Shown piece after piece: positions 1 through 9,797 of a stretch of DNA of 64,000 nt. How positions within the stretch are numbered: the first letter of the stretch is position 1; each line of letters opens with the position of its first letter. A program made the position numbers and the translations under genes. The notes under the pieces are model-generated. The model searched no databases. It was not told the DNA's origin and saw nothing but the letters and a program-made list of their open reading frames with translations. Source of the DNA: Neisseria zalophi (GTDB taxonomy: Bacteria; Pseudomonadota; Gammaproteobacteria; Burkholderiales; Neisseriaceae); the NCBI RefSeq assembly GCF_008807015.1, contig NZ_CP031700.1:558001-622000 (forward strand). Reading direction: 5' to 3'.

Positions 1-168
1 TAAAAGAGAGGCTGATGTTAACAAACTGATAAGTGGAAAAAAGCTACTTTGCAATCAATTAATAAAAAATACTGCCATCTATTTTTTAAATTCCTTTGTT
101 CTATATGGCTTATTGAATCATTTATTTATGAAGAAGAGTAGTATGGCTGCCTAGTAACTATATTGTAA
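1..168. other. Window edge, no gene seen
   Basis: AT-rich stretch with stops in all frames and no recognisable coding, RNA or DUS signal. It may be the 3' flank of a plus-strand gene outside the window, because the hairpin that follows has its T-tract on the plus strand. Confidence 0.4.
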
Positions 169-216
169 AACACCGACCTTGTATCTATATGATTAAAGGT
201 CGGTGTTCTATTTTTT
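169..216. terminator. Bidirectional intrinsic terminator
   Basis: A perfect 12-bp stem (AACACCGACCTT at 169-180 with AAGGTCGGTGTT at 196-207) with a 15-nt loop. It is followed on the plus strand by CTATTTTTT and on the minus strand by TTTTACAAT. It lies 10 bases beyond the ponA stop, so it can end ponA transcription and also that of a plus-strand gene to the left. Confidence 0.7.
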
Positions 217-225
217 GCCTAAATT

Positions 226-2646
226 TTAAAATAGTGAGTCCAGTTGAGAATTACCAGGGGCAAGAGGTTCTGGCCTATTATTACCACCAGTGTTGCCTTT
301 GCTGTTTAAAGGCTCAAGTGGTTTTTCTATAGGCTTATATTCTTCTGGTGATACTGCATTTGCTTGTTTTTTAGGCTCTGTATTTGCATCCTGCTCTTCG
401 TTTCTAACCGGTCTGCTAGAACGGTTATCTAATGGTAAATCAGGATTGGTTGTTTGTTGCTCTTTGAGGAAGTAATAACCATTACGGCTAACCATTCCCT
501 CTGGAGCTTTCATACCTTTTACTGGTATACCTTTTAAAGCAAATCTCATATATTCAACCCATACTGGCAATGCGATTGTGCCACCATAACCGGCTCGGCC
601 CATGCTGTGAGGTTTGTCATAGCCGATATATACAGCCGTAACAATATCAGGGTTAAAACCGACAAACCAAGCATCCTTATTATCATTGGTTGTTCCTGTC
701 TTACCCGCGATGTCGGAACGCCCTAGTGCACGGGCACGGGTGGCCGTTCCTAGGCGCACAACATCCTGCATCATTTTGTACATGATATAAGCGTTACGAG
801 GATCAATGGCTTGTGGCGCATTCTCACCTGCCACTAAGGGGCGCATTTGTGCTCTCAGGCGTCCTCTACCGTCATAAATACGATCGATAACGTAAGAAGA
901 TACTTTATATCCGCCATTGGCAAAAACAGTATAGCCTTCAGCCATTTTCAAAGGTGTTGTTTCACCTGTGCCGAGTGCCATAGAAAGACCGGCGGGTATT
1001 TCAGACGGCTTGAAGCCAAAACGCTGAATATATTCTTTTGCATAGTCTGTGCCGATGGCCATTAAAATGCGTATGGAAACCATATTTTTTGAGGCAGTTA
1101 AAGCCTGCTTCAAAGTAATGAATCCAGAGTAGCGGCCGTCTGAATTTTTAGGATTCCACGCTCTACCATTTCGTCCCTGTCCAGGTAAGGAAAGTGGTGC
1201 ATCATTTATAACAGTAGCCATCGTCATACCTTTTGCTAACCCAGCGGAATAAACAAAAGGTTTGAATGATGAGCCTGGTTGGCGTTGAGCCTGAGTGGCG
1301 CGGTTAAATGTTTTGCTGTGAAAGTCATAACCACCCACTAAAGCCCGAACTGCACCTGTCTTGGCATCTAAGGAAACCAGTGCTCCTTGTAATAAAGGCT
1401 CTTGAGCGACACGCCATTGCTTACCATTTTGCTTCACTCTGATAACGGCACCTTTTCGAATTTGCCGATCTCCCATTTTCTGGTTATTAACGGCTCTTGC
1501 AGCAAAGCCTAATTCAGAAGAACTTAAGGTGGTTTGATTGCCGTTTGGAAGTTGTATTTCAACACCTTTTTTTGATGTATTTAAAACAACCGCCGGAACC
1601 ATACTATCAACTGTATATAGTGTAGAAAGGTATTGCCCGATGGTTTCTTCTACATTATCAGTTTTGCTTAGATCCAGATAGTTTTCAGCACCACGATAGC
1701 TGCTGCCTCTATCAAATCCGCGTAATGTTTTTCGCAAGGCCTCAGTTGCTACACGTTGATTTGCTGTGCTGACCGTTGTATAGACTTTAAAGCCTTGAGT
1801 GTAGGCTTCTTCTCCATATTTTTCATATAGTTCCTGCCTAACCATTTCGGCTACATAAAGTGCACTTTGATCAATTTTTTGCGTATAACGTTTGTAAGTC
1901 AGCTCTTCTGTGAGAGCTTGATCACGTTCTTGCGGAGTGATCATCTTTTCTTCGACCATATTGTTCAGAATATATTTCTGACGTAATTTTGCACGTTCTG
2001 GGTTAACAATAGGGTTGAAGGTTGATGGCGCTTTAGGCAGGCCGGCTAAAATTGTAGCCTCAGCCAAAGTTAAATCTCGCGCATCTTTATTAAAATAAAT
2101 TTGAGAAGCAGCGGCAAAACCATAAGCGCGTTGACCTAAATAAATCTGATTGAAATACAGTTCTAAAATTTGATCTTTAGTTAAAGATTTTTCAATCTTA
2201 TAGGCCAATAAAGCTTCATTGAATTTACGTGTAAAGGTGCGCTCATTACTTAGATAAAAGTTACGAGCAACTTGTTGGGTTATTGTACTGGCACCGGATT
2301 GAACTCCACCAGTCATGTTGCTGATGGCAGCACGCACCACACCAATAGTATCCACACCCCAATGGTCATAGAAGCGCTTATCTTCTGCTGCGATGACAGC
2401 GTTTTTTAATACCGTCGGGAAGTCGGTAATTTTGGTAAATGACCTTCTTTCTTCGCCATAAACACCAATAACCTCGCCGTCAGATGAATACACAGTAAGC
2501 GGCATTTTGGGTTGGTAGTGTTGGACTGCTTCCAAAGAAGGTAGTTTGGGATAGGTAATTAGAATGGCTATTGCAACCAAACCTACAACAAAAAGTATTA
2601 AACCTAAAATCAAACCAATACAGGTCGTTATAATTTTTTTAATCAT
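226..2646 (-). CDS. mrcA: Penicillin-binding protein 1A (bifunctional transglycosylase/transpeptidase)
   Basis: Class A penicillin-binding protein (PonA of Neisseria), 806 residues, the usual length. An N-terminal membrane anchor (about residues 5-30) is followed by a GT51 glycosyltransferase domain with the EDKRFYDHWG catalytic motif near residue 88 and the QSGASTITQQ motif. An OB-like insert comes next, then the penicillin-binding transpeptidase domain with the SSFK active-site motif near residue 460, SKN, and KTGTT near residue 648. The C-terminal tail is Pro/Asn/Glu-rich. It polymerises and cross-links peptidoglycan in the periplasm. It is divergent from pilM, the usual neisserial arrangement. 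The start is the only upstream ATG before the anchor helix. Confidence 0.96.
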   Translation of the reverse strand: MIKKIITTCIGLILGLILFVVGLVAIAILITYPKLPSLEAVQHYQPKMPLTVYSSDGEVIGVYGEERRSFTKITDFPTVLKNAVIAAEDKRFYDHWGVDTIGVVRAAISNMTGGVQSGASTITQQVARNFYLSNERTFTRKFNEALLAYKIEKSLTKDQILELYFNQIYLGQRAYGFAAASQIYFNKDARDLTLAEATILAGLPKAPSTFNPIVNPERAKLRQKYILNNMVEEKMITPQERDQALTEELTYKRYTQKIDQSALYVAEMVRQELYEKYGEEAYTQGFKVYTTVSTANQRVATEALRKTLRGFDRGSSYRGAENYLDLSKTDNVEETIGQYLSTLYTVDSMVPAVVLNTSKKGVEIQLPNGNQTTLSSSELGFAARAVNNQKMGDRQIRKGAVIRVKQNGKQWRVAQEPLLQGALVSLDAKTGAVRALVGGYDFHSKTFNRATQAQRQPGSSFKPFVYSAGLAKGMTMATVINDAPLSLPGQGRNGRAWNPKNSDGRYSGFITLKQALTASKNMVSIRILMAIGTDYAKEYIQRFGFKPSEIPAGLSMALGTGETTPLKMAEGYTVFANGGYKVSSYVIDRIYDGRGRLRAQMRPLVAGENAPQAIDPRNAYIMYKMMQDVVRLGTATRARALGRSDIAGKTGTTNDNKDAWFVGFNPDIVTAVYIGYDKPHSMGRAGYGGTIALPVWVEYMRFALKGIPVKGMKAPEGMVSRNGYYFLKEQQTTNPDLPLDNRSSRPVRNEEQDANTEPKKQANAVSPEEYKPIEKPLEPLNSKGNTGGNNRPEPLAPGNSQLDSLF

Positions 2647-2796
2647 GACTAATTAATAAAGTTGCCATATGAATCATTAAATAAAGTAAAATAGGTAAAT
2701 GTTTTATCAACATAAAGTTATATTTTTGTAAACGTAAAAAAATTATTACGGATTCAAAACTGTTACTCACCTATTCAAACACAGGGGCGTTACATT

Positions 2797-3894
2797 ATGC
2801 GAATGGTAAAAAACCAAAAAAATACAAATAGTAAAACGTCATCAAGCCTTAGCCAACGCACTGCTATCGGCATCGATATCGGACAGCATGCCATTAAAAT
2901 GGTACAGCTGTCAGGCCGTAGTTTAAACCAAATTCAGTTGGAAAAATACGTTATTACCAAACTACCTAAAAATATTATTAAAGGTAGCAAGATACAAGAC
3001 TATGACCAACTTGTTACATATTTGCAACATTCTTATGCACAATTGCATACTGGAGTTCGAAATTTTGTGACGGCATTACCACAAAATTTAGTAACTATGG
3101 AAACAGTTGTTTATAGTGACAAAGATAATGATTTGGATATTGAAAGCTTTGCAGAAGCAGAGGTTTCACAAATCGGTCCGATTGAGGAAATGAATTTCGA
3201 TTATCAGGTTGTCGGTGCCTCAACTATGCCGCCGGGGATGAAAGTCCTTTTGACCGCAGCGAAAAAAGATGACGTTGAGCCACGTATTGAAGCCTTTGAT
3301 AATGCGGATCTTTCCCTCTCTGCAATGGATATTGATTTATTTGCCCAAAATAATGCTTTTTCATTTTGGATAAATAATCATGCCCCTGAATTAGAGCATG
3401 AAAAAATTGCAATTTTCGGCATCCATGCTACACAAATGTATGCCATCGTAACCCAAAACGGCCAAATTTTATACAAACAAGAAGCTAATGTAAGTACAGA
3501 ACAGTTAAATCAGTTAATTCAGCGTACTTATCAGGTAACTGAAGAAAAAGCTGCACAAATGATGGTTGCTGCTACAAAACCTTCCGATTATCAAACTGCT
3601 GTTGCGGACCGTTTCAACATACAAGTAGCTCAAGAAATACAGCGTGTGCTTCAGTTTTATTACACCACGCAAACAAGTGAACAGTATTCTAATGTTAAAA
3701 ATATTTTATTAACCGGTACAGCATCTCAGCAGCCAGGTTTGGCCGAAACTATTTTCTCGCATACAAATACGGCAACAGAATGTATACATCCTATTTTATA
3801 TGCAACAAATAGTAATAAAGTCGATCTTTCACAATTACAAATAGATGCACCAACATTAACTTTAGCCTTTGGCTTAGCCTTAAGGGGACTTTAA
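2797..3894 (+). CDS. pilM: Type IV pilus inner membrane platform protein PilM
   Basis: Actin-like (FtsA-fold) cytoplasmic ATP-binding protein of the pilus alignment complex, 365 residues. The phosphate-1 loop GIDIGQHAIKMVQL lies near residues 26-39 and a second nucleotide-binding signature, LLTGTASQQPG, near 310. PilM binds the N-terminal tail of PilN. The ATG at 2797 has AGGGG nine bases upstream. A second ATG two codons later is possible. First gene of a tightly packed pilMNOPQ operon (2-nt gap to pilN) transcribed away from ponA. The 150-nt divergent intergenic region must carry both promoters; a TTGCCA/TAAAAT pair at 2662-2692 with a 19-nt spacer is a weak candidate. Confidence 0.96.
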   Translation: MRMVKNQKNTNSKTSSSLSQRTAIGIDIGQHAIKMVQLSGRSLNQIQLEKYVITKLPKNIIKGSKIQDYDQLVTYLQHSYAQLHTGVRNFVTALPQNLVTMETVVYSDKDNDLDIESFAEAEVSQIGPIEEMNFDYQVVGASTMPPGMKVLLTAAKKDDVEPRIEAFDNADLSLSAMDIDLFAQNNAFSFWINNHAPELEHEKIAIFGIHATQMYAIVTQNGQILYKQEANVSTEQLNQLIQRTYQVTEEKAAQMMVAATKPSDYQTAVADRFNIQVAQEIQRVLQFYYTTQTSEQYSNVKNILLTGTASQQPGLAETIFSHTNTATECIHPILYATNSNKVDLSQLQIDAPTLTLAFGLALRGL

Positions 3895-3896
3895 CA

Positions 3897-4514
3897 ATGA
3901 TTGAATTAACCAAAGTCAACCTTCTTCCTTACCGTGAGGAAATACAGCAGAAGAAGAAACAGCAGTTCAAGACTTTAATTCTACTTGCCTTGGTTGTGGG
4001 TATCGGTTTGTCTGCTGTGACATATTTCGGTATTAACCGCGCCATAAGCAGTCAGGAAGCACGTAATGAATTCCTTAATCAAGAAATTAGTAAACTTGAT
4101 GATAATCTTTTGGAAATTAATAAGCTAGAAAAAGAGAAGGCAGATTTTCTGGCTAGAAAACAAAAGGTTGAGGAGCTTCAAGAAAAACGTTTTCAGGCGG
4201 CTTATATTATCGATACGCTCAATGTCCTTATTCCCGAGGGAACATATTTAACAGCGATTACTGCTGAAAATCCAACGACTTATACTATTAGTGGGAAAGC
4301 AACTAGCGACAATAAAATTGCTATGTTTATGCGTTCTATCCCCAGTACCGGTATTTTCATGCAGCCCGAGTTAATGAGTATTAAGAAAGTTGATAATACA
4401 CAAGAATTCTCTCTGAAAGTTTTATTAAACCAATCCTATTATTCATTGCCGGCGGCTTCTGATGTTGCAACCGCTGCAACGGGTAATACAGACAATACAA
4501 CACAGGGGAAATAA
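3897..4514 (+). CDS. pilN: Type IV pilus alignment protein PilN
   Basis: Bitopic inner-membrane protein of 205 residues. The short cytoplasmic N-terminus carries KVNLLPYRE, the conserved motif that docks into PilM. One membrane helix (about residues 24-44) is followed by a coiled coil rich in Glu/Lys (about 50-100) and a ferredoxin-like periplasmic domain that pairs with PilO. The tail is Ala/Thr/Asn-rich. It starts 2 nt after pilM and ends 3 nt before pilO, implying translational coupling. Confidence 0.95.
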   Translation: MIELTKVNLLPYREEIQQKKKQQFKTLILLALVVGIGLSAVTYFGINRAISSQEARNEFLNQEISKLDDNLLEINKLEKEKADFLARKQKVEELQEKRFQAAYIIDTLNVLIPEGTYLTAITAENPTTYTISGKATSDNKIAMFMRSIPSTGIFMQPELMSIKKVDNTQEFSLKVLLNQSYYSLPAASDVATAATGNTDNTTQGK

Positions 4515-4517
4515 TGT

Positions 4518-5153
4518 ATGGCATCAAAATCATTTAAAAACATTGATATTAATACGTTGCATTTATTAGGTATGCCTGCGAAGTTAGCTTTGGCAGGGTT
4601 GACCGTTGCAGGTGTATTGGCACTCAGTTATGTCGCTTTGTTTAGAACACAACTGGAAACATTAGATTCAGTAACTTCAAAAGAAGTGGAACTCAAAGAA
4701 ACATTTACTAAAAAAAGTATTGAATCTGCCAATCTGGATAATTTGAAAGCAGAATTAGATGCAATCCGCTTATCTTTTAATGTACTGCTAAAACAATTAC
4801 CCACTGATGCCGAAATTCCAAATCTAATTCAAGAGTTGCATCAGGCAGGTGCGACAAACGGCCTACGAATGGATAGTGTAACGCCACAGGCACCTGTAAA
4901 TGATGGTCCTATTCAAGCGTTACCGTATGAGATTGCAATAACTGGTAAATATAATCAAATCAGTCAATTTGCCCGAGATGTAGGTGCACTTTCTAGGATT
5001 ATTACTCTGGAAGCACTTAAAGTCAGTAGGAAAGATGAAGGAAGTAATCAACTGACTTTAAGTGCAACAGCAAATACCTATAAAGCACGGCCTGTTGAAG
5101 AAGTAGCTGCCGAATTGGAAGCTGCAAAAGCAGCAAGTGAAGCATCACAATAA
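4518..5153 (+). CDS. pilO: Type IV pilus alignment protein PilO
   Basis: 211 residues: short cytoplasmic segment, one membrane helix (about residues 20-42), a coiled coil (about 50-90) and a ferredoxin-like domain. It forms the PilN-PilO heterodimer that links the inner-membrane motor to PilP and PilQ. The C-terminus is a charged Ala/Glu helix (EEVAAELEAAKAASEA). Third gene of pilMNOPQ. GGGGAAATA just upstream, inside the pilN end, supplies a ribosome binding site. Confidence 0.95.
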   Translation: MASKSFKNIDINTLHLLGMPAKLALAGLTVAGVLALSYVALFRTQLETLDSVTSKEVELKETFTKKSIESANLDNLKAELDAIRLSFNVLLKQLPTDAEIPNLIQELHQAGATNGLRMDSVTPQAPVNDGPIQALPYEIAITGKYNQISQFARDVGALSRIITLEALKVSRKDEGSNQLTLSATANTYKARPVEEVAAELEAAKAASEASQ

Positions 5154-5172
5154 AGATTGAGAGAAAACCATC

Positions 5173-5706
5173 ATGACAAATAAAATGTTACTTGCAGGCA
5201 TCTTGGTTTTATCAGCTTGCACACCGGCTCACGAAGATCTTAGTGAATGGATGGACACTACTCGTAAACAGGCAAAAGCGAAAGTCATTCCATTTGAAGC
5301 ACCTGCTGTGGGTCAGCCGAAATCTTATAACCCTCCTCAATTTAGTGGGTTAAATGCTTTTGAAAGTAAGCGGTTGAATAGCGTACAGCAAGGTACTAAT
5401 GCACCTGATACAAGTAGGCCCAAAGAAATATTGGAAGGTTTTAGTTTAGAAAATTTAAAATATGTCGGCAGTTTGACCAAAGGGAACCAGACAAAAGGCT
5501 ATGTAGAAGCTGACGGCCATGTTTATACCGTAAGCCCGGGAAATTATATCGGACAGAACTACGGTAAAATTCAATCTATTACTGCAGATCAAATTATGAT
5601 AACGGAACTTATTGAAGACAGCTATGGAAATTGGGCTTATCGCAAAGCAGAGTTACCTTTGATGAGTACGGAAACTAATAATGATACTGCTCAGAACAAC
5701 AAATAA
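5173..5706 (+). CDS. pilP: Type IV pilus pilotin-like lipoprotein PilP
   Basis: Inner-membrane lipoprotein of 177 residues with a lipobox LSAC (Cys16). An unstructured proline-rich linker (residues 20-90) is followed by the HR/PilP beta-sandwich (about 95-165) with a YVEADGHVYTVSPGNYIG core. It bridges the PilN/PilO dimer and the N0 domain of PilQ. The start has GAGAGAAAACC upstream. It lies 19 nt after pilO and 14 nt before pilQ. Confidence 0.95.
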   Translation: MTNKMLLAGILVLSACTPAHEDLSEWMDTTRKQAKAKVIPFEAPAVGQPKSYNPPQFSGLNAFESKRLNSVQQGTNAPDTSRPKEILEGFSLENLKYVGSLTKGNQTKGYVEADGHVYTVSPGNYIGQNYGKIQSITADQIMITELIEDSYGNWAYRKAELPLMSTETNNDTAQNNK

Positions 5707-5720
5707 AGGGGTATGACTAA

Positions 5721-7889
5721 ATGAACTCACGTATGACAAAAATTCTTTCAGCCATTACTATGGGCTTTGCCATCCATTCGGCTTATGCAGGTAATATTAC
5801 AGATATTAATGTATCCTCATTACCTGATAATCAGAAAATCATCAAAATCAAATTTGATAAAGAGGTTGTTACACCTCGCGGGTTTATCACAACAACACCT
5901 GCTCGTATTGCACTGGATTTCACTGGAACAAGTATTCAGTTGCCACAGCCTGTGCTGGAATATGCAGATCCATTGTTGAGTCAGATTACCGCGGCACAAA
6001 ATGAAAATCGGGCACGCATTTTACTGGGGTTGAATAAAGCAGGCCAATATAATACTGAAATTAAAGGTAATGAAGTTTGGGTGTATGTAAACGAAGCCTC
6101 AAATACAACCGATGCACCTCCTTCTCGAAATAATGTTCGCGTATCAACTTCACCGGCAGTCCATGCTTCTGCGCCTGTACAAAAAGAGCAAGTTGTTACA
6201 TCTGCCAATATCGATTTCAGAAAAGGTGTACGTGACTCCGGTATTGTAGAATTGAGCGCACCTTCTTTTACAGGTGAGCCTGAAATTAAGAAGCAAAATG
6301 ACCGTATTACCATTACTTTGAAAAATCATCCTCTGCCAACTCAAGCCCAGCGTAGTTTGGATGTGTCTGATTTCAATACGCCGGTACGTAATGTCACTAT
6401 GAAACGTATTGGCAATAACACTCAGATTGTGATTAAAAATAAAGGCAGTTGGGATTCTAAAGTGCAAGCGGCTAACGGTCGTTTCAATATTGAAATTATA
6501 CCTAAAACCAATATTGCTTCAAAAGGCTTGGATAAAAAGCCTAAGCAGAATTTTAATGGGCGTAAGATTTCTTTAGACTTCCAAGATATTGAAGTACGTA
6601 CCATATTGCAAATTTTGGCTAAAGAATCTGGTATGAATATTGTTGCCAGCGATACGGTTAATGGCAGAATGACCCTTTCCTTGAAAGATGTGCCTTGGGA
6701 TCAGGCGCTGGATTTAGTGATGCAGGCGCGTAATCTTGATATGCGTCGTCAAGGCAATATTATTAATGTAGCACCACGCGATGAATTGTTGGCTAAGGAT
6801 AAAGCAGCATTGCAGGCAGAGAAAGAAATTGAAGATCTTGGCCCGCTGCTTTCACAAACATTTCAATTGAAATATAAAAATGTAGAGGAATTCCGCAATA
6901 TTTTGCGCTTGGATGAAAATGGTGGTAGCACTGCAGATAGAAACAGTTTATTGAGCAACCGCGGCAGCGCATTAATTGATCCGGCTACCAATACATTAAT
7001 TGTTACTGATAACCATACAGTAATGCGGAAATTCCAAAAATTAATTGAAGAGCTGGATGTGCCTACCCGCCAGGTGATGGTAGAGGCGCGTATCGTAGAA
7101 GCCAATGATGGTTTTTCTCGTGATATCGGTGTGAAATTTGGTTATACAGGTGTACGGAATAATAATAGCTGGGGTTCTAATTGGAACAATGCTGTGAATA
7201 ATTTTGGTACTCATGTTAATAATCAACGTACGATTGCCAATTCTATTCTAAGCGGATCGAATACCATTCCGAATACAACACCTTTGGAAATGAATCCGAA
7301 TATCAGCTTGCCGGTTACCTCTGCAACTGCAAGCATCGCATTGGTTCGTGCCATTTCTTCAGGAGCGCTGGGGTTGGAATTGACAGCAATGCAGGAGCAA
7401 AGCAAAGGCAAAATTATTTCTAATCCACGTGTTTTGACACAAGACCGTAAAGAAGCCACTATTGAATCTGGTTCTGAGATTCCTTATGAAGAAGCGACCT
7501 CTAGCGGTGCGACTTCGATTACTTTCAAAAAGGCTGTGCTTGGTTTGACGGTTACACCTAATATCACGCCTGATGGACAAGTAATCATGAATGTGAAAAT
7601 CAATAAAGACACTCCGGTGGACTGTGTGACTGGTGGTGTTGCTACAAAATGTATCAGCACGAAACAGTTACAAACACAAGCTATGGTTGAAGATGGTGGC
7701 ACATTGATTGTCGGCGGTATTTATGAAGAAGAAAACGGCAACACAGTGAGCAAAGTACCTTTACTTGGCGATATCCCTGTGTTGGGTAATTTATTTAAAT
7801 CACGTACACGTCAAGAAAACCGACGTGAGTTGTTGATCTTCATTACCCCGCGCATTATGGATAATCTTGGCAGCAACTTGCGTTATTAA
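5721..7889 (+). CDS. pilQ: Type IV pilus secretin PilQ
   Basis: Outer-membrane secretin through which pili extend and DNA enters, 722 residues. Signal peptide with predicted cut after AYA (residue 23); two AMIN beta domains (about 28-125 and 165-255); N0/N1 secretin modules (about 275-440, [18 protein letters not shown]); C-terminal secretin barrel (about 450-715), with a Cys pair in [13 protein letters not shown] and the closing [14 protein letters not shown] motif. Compared with meningococcal and gonococcal PilQ, the linker between the two AMIN domains lacks the small basic octapeptide repeats, which fits the shorter length. Last pil gene of the operon, 46-55 nt before aroK. Confidence 0.96.
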   Translation: MNSRMTKILSAITMGFAIHSAYAGNITDINVSSLPDNQKIIKIKFDKEVVTPRGFITTTPARIALDFTGTSIQLPQPVLEYADPLLSQITAAQNENRARILLGLNKAGQYNTEIKGNEVWVYVNEASNTTDAPPSRNNVRVSTSPAVHASAPVQKEQVVTSANIDFRKGVRDSGIVELSAPSFTGEPEIKKQNDRITITLKNHPLPTQAQRSLDVSDFNTPVRNVTMKRIGNNTQIVIKNKGSWDSKVQAANGRFNIEIIPKTNIASKGLDKKPKQNFNGRKISLDFQDIEVRTILQILAKESGMNIVASDTVNGRMTLSLKDVPWDQALDLVMQARNLDMRRQGNIINVAPRDELLAKDKAALQAEKEIEDLGPLLSQTFQLKYKNVEEFRNILRLDENGGSTADRNSLLSNRGSALIDPATNTLIVTDNHTVMRKFQKLIEELDVPTRQVMVEARIVEANDGFSRDIGVKFGYTGVRNNNSWGSNWNNAVNNFGTHVNNQRTIANSILSGSNTIPNTTPLEMNPNISLPVTSATASIALVRAISSGALGLELTAMQEQSKGKIISNPRVLTQDRKEATIESGSEIPYEEATSSGATSITFKKAVLGLTVTPNITPDGQVIMNVKINKDTPVDCVTGGVATKCISTKQLQTQAMVEDGGTLIVGGIYEEENGNTVSKVPLLGDIPVLGNLFKSRTRQENRRELLIFITPRIMDNLGSNLRY

Positions 7890-7936
7890 TGTTTCCTAAA
7901 CGCAAATAAACACTTGCCGTATATTTTCGTTTACAA

Positions 7937-7973
7937 TGCCTGCTATGGAAAACATAGCAGGCAATTTATTTTT
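7937..7973. terminator. Hairpin at the pilQ-aroK junction, overlapping the aroK start
   Basis: A perfect 11-bp stem (TGCCTGCTATG at 7937-7947 with CATAGCAGGCA at 7953-7963), loop GAAAA, followed by ATTTATTTTT. It has the form of an intrinsic terminator for the pil operon, but its left arm contains the likely aroK ATG (7945). It could attenuate read-through, control aroK initiation, or both. Confidence 0.5.
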
Positions 7974-8484
7974 AATCGGTTTGATGGGGGCAGGTAAAAC
8001 GACCTTGGGCAAATACATTGCCCAATCGTTGAATCGGCCTTTCTATGATAGCGATCAAGAAATCTGTAAGCGTACGGGTGTTTCTGTGCCGACTATTTTC
8101 GAAGTAGAAGGCGAACAAGGTTTTCGGGAACGTGAGGCTGCTGTTATTGATGAGCTGACATCGTTGCAAAACATTGTATTGGCAACGGGCGGTGGCGCGG
8201 TTTTGCGTGATGAGAATTACCGTAAACTAAAAGAACGTGGAACGGTGATTTATTTGCACGTTTATCCGGAAATATTGCTTGAGCGCACCCGCTTTGATAA
8301 TAATCGGCCTTTGCTTCAAGTTGAAGATCCTTTGGCCAAACTTAAAGAGTTATATGATACCCGTGATGGTATTTATCGATCTGCAGCAGATATTATTATT
8401 GAGGCAAACCGGACAAACGGCCATAAAACAGCAGAGCAGTTGCTACACATATTGCAACGAAATGCACAAACTGGACAGCCTTAA
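7945..8484 (+). CDS. aroK: Shikimate kinase
   Basis: Phosphorylates shikimate to shikimate 3-phosphate in the chorismate pathway. Cytoplasmic P-loop kinase of about 179 residues, with Walker [10 protein letters not shown] near residues 13-21, the shikimate-binding DSD motif (YDSDQEI) and FRERE, GGGAV, and the lid arginines in [12 protein letters not shown] chose the ATG at 7945 because the family usually has 8-10 residues before FLIG. An in-frame ATG at 7936 is also open. Neither has a Shine-Dalgarno sequence, and both lie at or in a hairpin. It is followed by aroB, the usual neisserial order. Confidence 0.93.
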   Translation: MENIAGNLFLIGLMGAGKTTLGKYIAQSLNRPFYDSDQEICKRTGVSVPTIFEVEGEQGFREREAAVIDELTSLQNIVLATGGGAVLRDENYRKLKERGTVIYLHVYPEILLERTRFDNNRPLLQVEDPLAKLKELYDTRDGIYRSAADIIIEANRTNGHKTAEQLLHILQRNAQTGQP

Positions 8485-8493
8485 AATAATAGA

Positions 8494-8525
8494 CAGGCCG
8501 TCTGAAGTATTTTTCAGACGGCCTG
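8494..8525. terminator. DUS-pair hairpin after aroK
   Basis: AGGCCGTCTGAA (8495-8506) faces TTCAGACGGCCT (8513-8524): two inverted AG-DUS copies making a 12-bp stem with a 6-nt loop 10 nt after the aroK stop. No T-run follows, so termination may be weak. Confidence 0.6.
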
Positions 8526-8619
8526 ATTGCTATGCTGTAACAGTATTCAAGCCAATTTCAAATGTAGCCTAGCCTGTTTATCCTGATTTTCATTATTTTC
8601 ATTATATTTCTCATAAATT

Positions 8620-9702
8620 ATGCACACTTTGAATGTAGCTACGCCTTCCCATCAGTATCCAATTTTTATCGGTGGCAATTTGATTAATGATGCAGATACA
8701 CTGCTAAAACCATTTATCAGTAAAAAAGCAGCCATTATTACCAATGAAACCATCGCCCCGTTATATCTGGCAGCTCTTCAGACGGCCTTAGATAAAGCAG
8801 GTATTGCCCATTTCAATATCGTTTTACCCGACGGTGAACAATATAAAAATTGGGAAACGCTGAATTTGATTTTTGACGGGCTGATGCAAAACCGAGCCGA
8901 ACGGAAAACCACTTTAATTGCCCTAGGGGGTGGTGTGATTGGGGATATGGTCGGTTTTGCTGCGGCAACTTACCAGCGTGGCGCACCGTTTATTCAGGTG
9001 CCGACTACACTTTTGAGTCAGGTTGATTCATCGGTGGGTGGGAAAACCGCGATTAATCATCCGCTTGGTAAAAATATGATTGGTGCTTTTTATCAGCCGC
9101 AAGCTGTTTTGGCCGATTTAAATACCTTATCTACTTTGCCGGATCGCGAATTGTCTGCCGGTATGGCTGAAGTCATTAAGTATGCTTTACTTGGCGATAT
9201 GGAGTTTCTCGATTGGCTGGAACAAAATATCGGCGGGTTAATGCGTCAGGATAAAACGTTGTTGGCCGATACCGTACATCATTGTTGCCGAATGAAAGCC
9301 GATATTGTGGCTAAAGACGAAACCGAGCAGGGCATTCGGGCTTGGTTGAATTTGGGGCACACTTTCGCCCATGCCATCGAAGCGGAAATGGGGTATGGCA
9401 CATGGCTGCATGGTGAAGCCGTTGCCGCTGGCATGGTTTTAGCCTGCCGTTTATCCGAACAATTGGGCAAGCTTCATCAAAGCGATACGCAGCGTGTCGT
9501 CAATTTACTCAAGCAAGCCGCATTGCCGGTAGAACCGCCCCGATTCTTATTCGATAAATGGATTGAGCATATGCAGCATGATAAAAAAGTCAGCAGCGGG
9601 ATTATGCGCTTTGTCGGGTTGAATAAATTAGGTGAAGCCAATATTACCGAAATCACCGATATGGATATTTTATATCGGACATTGCAACCGTATGTGTCGT
9701 AA
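8620..9702 (+). CDS. aroB: 3-dehydroquinate synthase
   Basis: Second step of the shikimate pathway: converts DAHP to 3-dehydroquinate using NAD and a divalent metal. 360 residues, the normal length. The NAD-binding core [19 protein letters not shown] lies near residues 103-121, followed by [19 protein letters not shown] with the catalytic Lys. The metal ligands are Glu in AEVIKYA, His in NLGHTFAHA and His in [11 protein letters not shown]. The start ATG at 8620 precedes the conserved N-terminal strand. It sits behind aroK with a DUS hairpin in the 135-nt gap. Confidence 0.96.
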   Translation: MHTLNVATPSHQYPIFIGGNLINDADTLLKPFISKKAAIITNETIAPLYLAALQTALDKAGIAHFNIVLPDGEQYKNWETLNLIFDGLMQNRAERKTTLIALGGGVIGDMVGFAAATYQRGAPFIQVPTTLLSQVDSSVGGKTAINHPLGKNMIGAFYQPQAVLADLNTLSTLPDRELSAGMAEVIKYALLGDMEFLDWLEQNIGGLMRQDKTLLADTVHHCCRMKADIVAKDETEQGIRAWLNLGHTFAHAIEAEMGYGTWLHGEAVAAGMVLACRLSEQLGKLHQSDTQRVVNLLKQAALPVEPPRFLFDKWIEHMQHDKKVSSGIMRFVGLNKLGEANITEITDMDILYRTLQPYVS

Positions 9703-9797
9703 ATCTTGTTTGATTGGGTATAGGCTGTATGAATGGATACAGCCTATATTTTGTTAAAATCATTTGAAAAAATAAGCCGTCTGAAAGGGAATAAACC

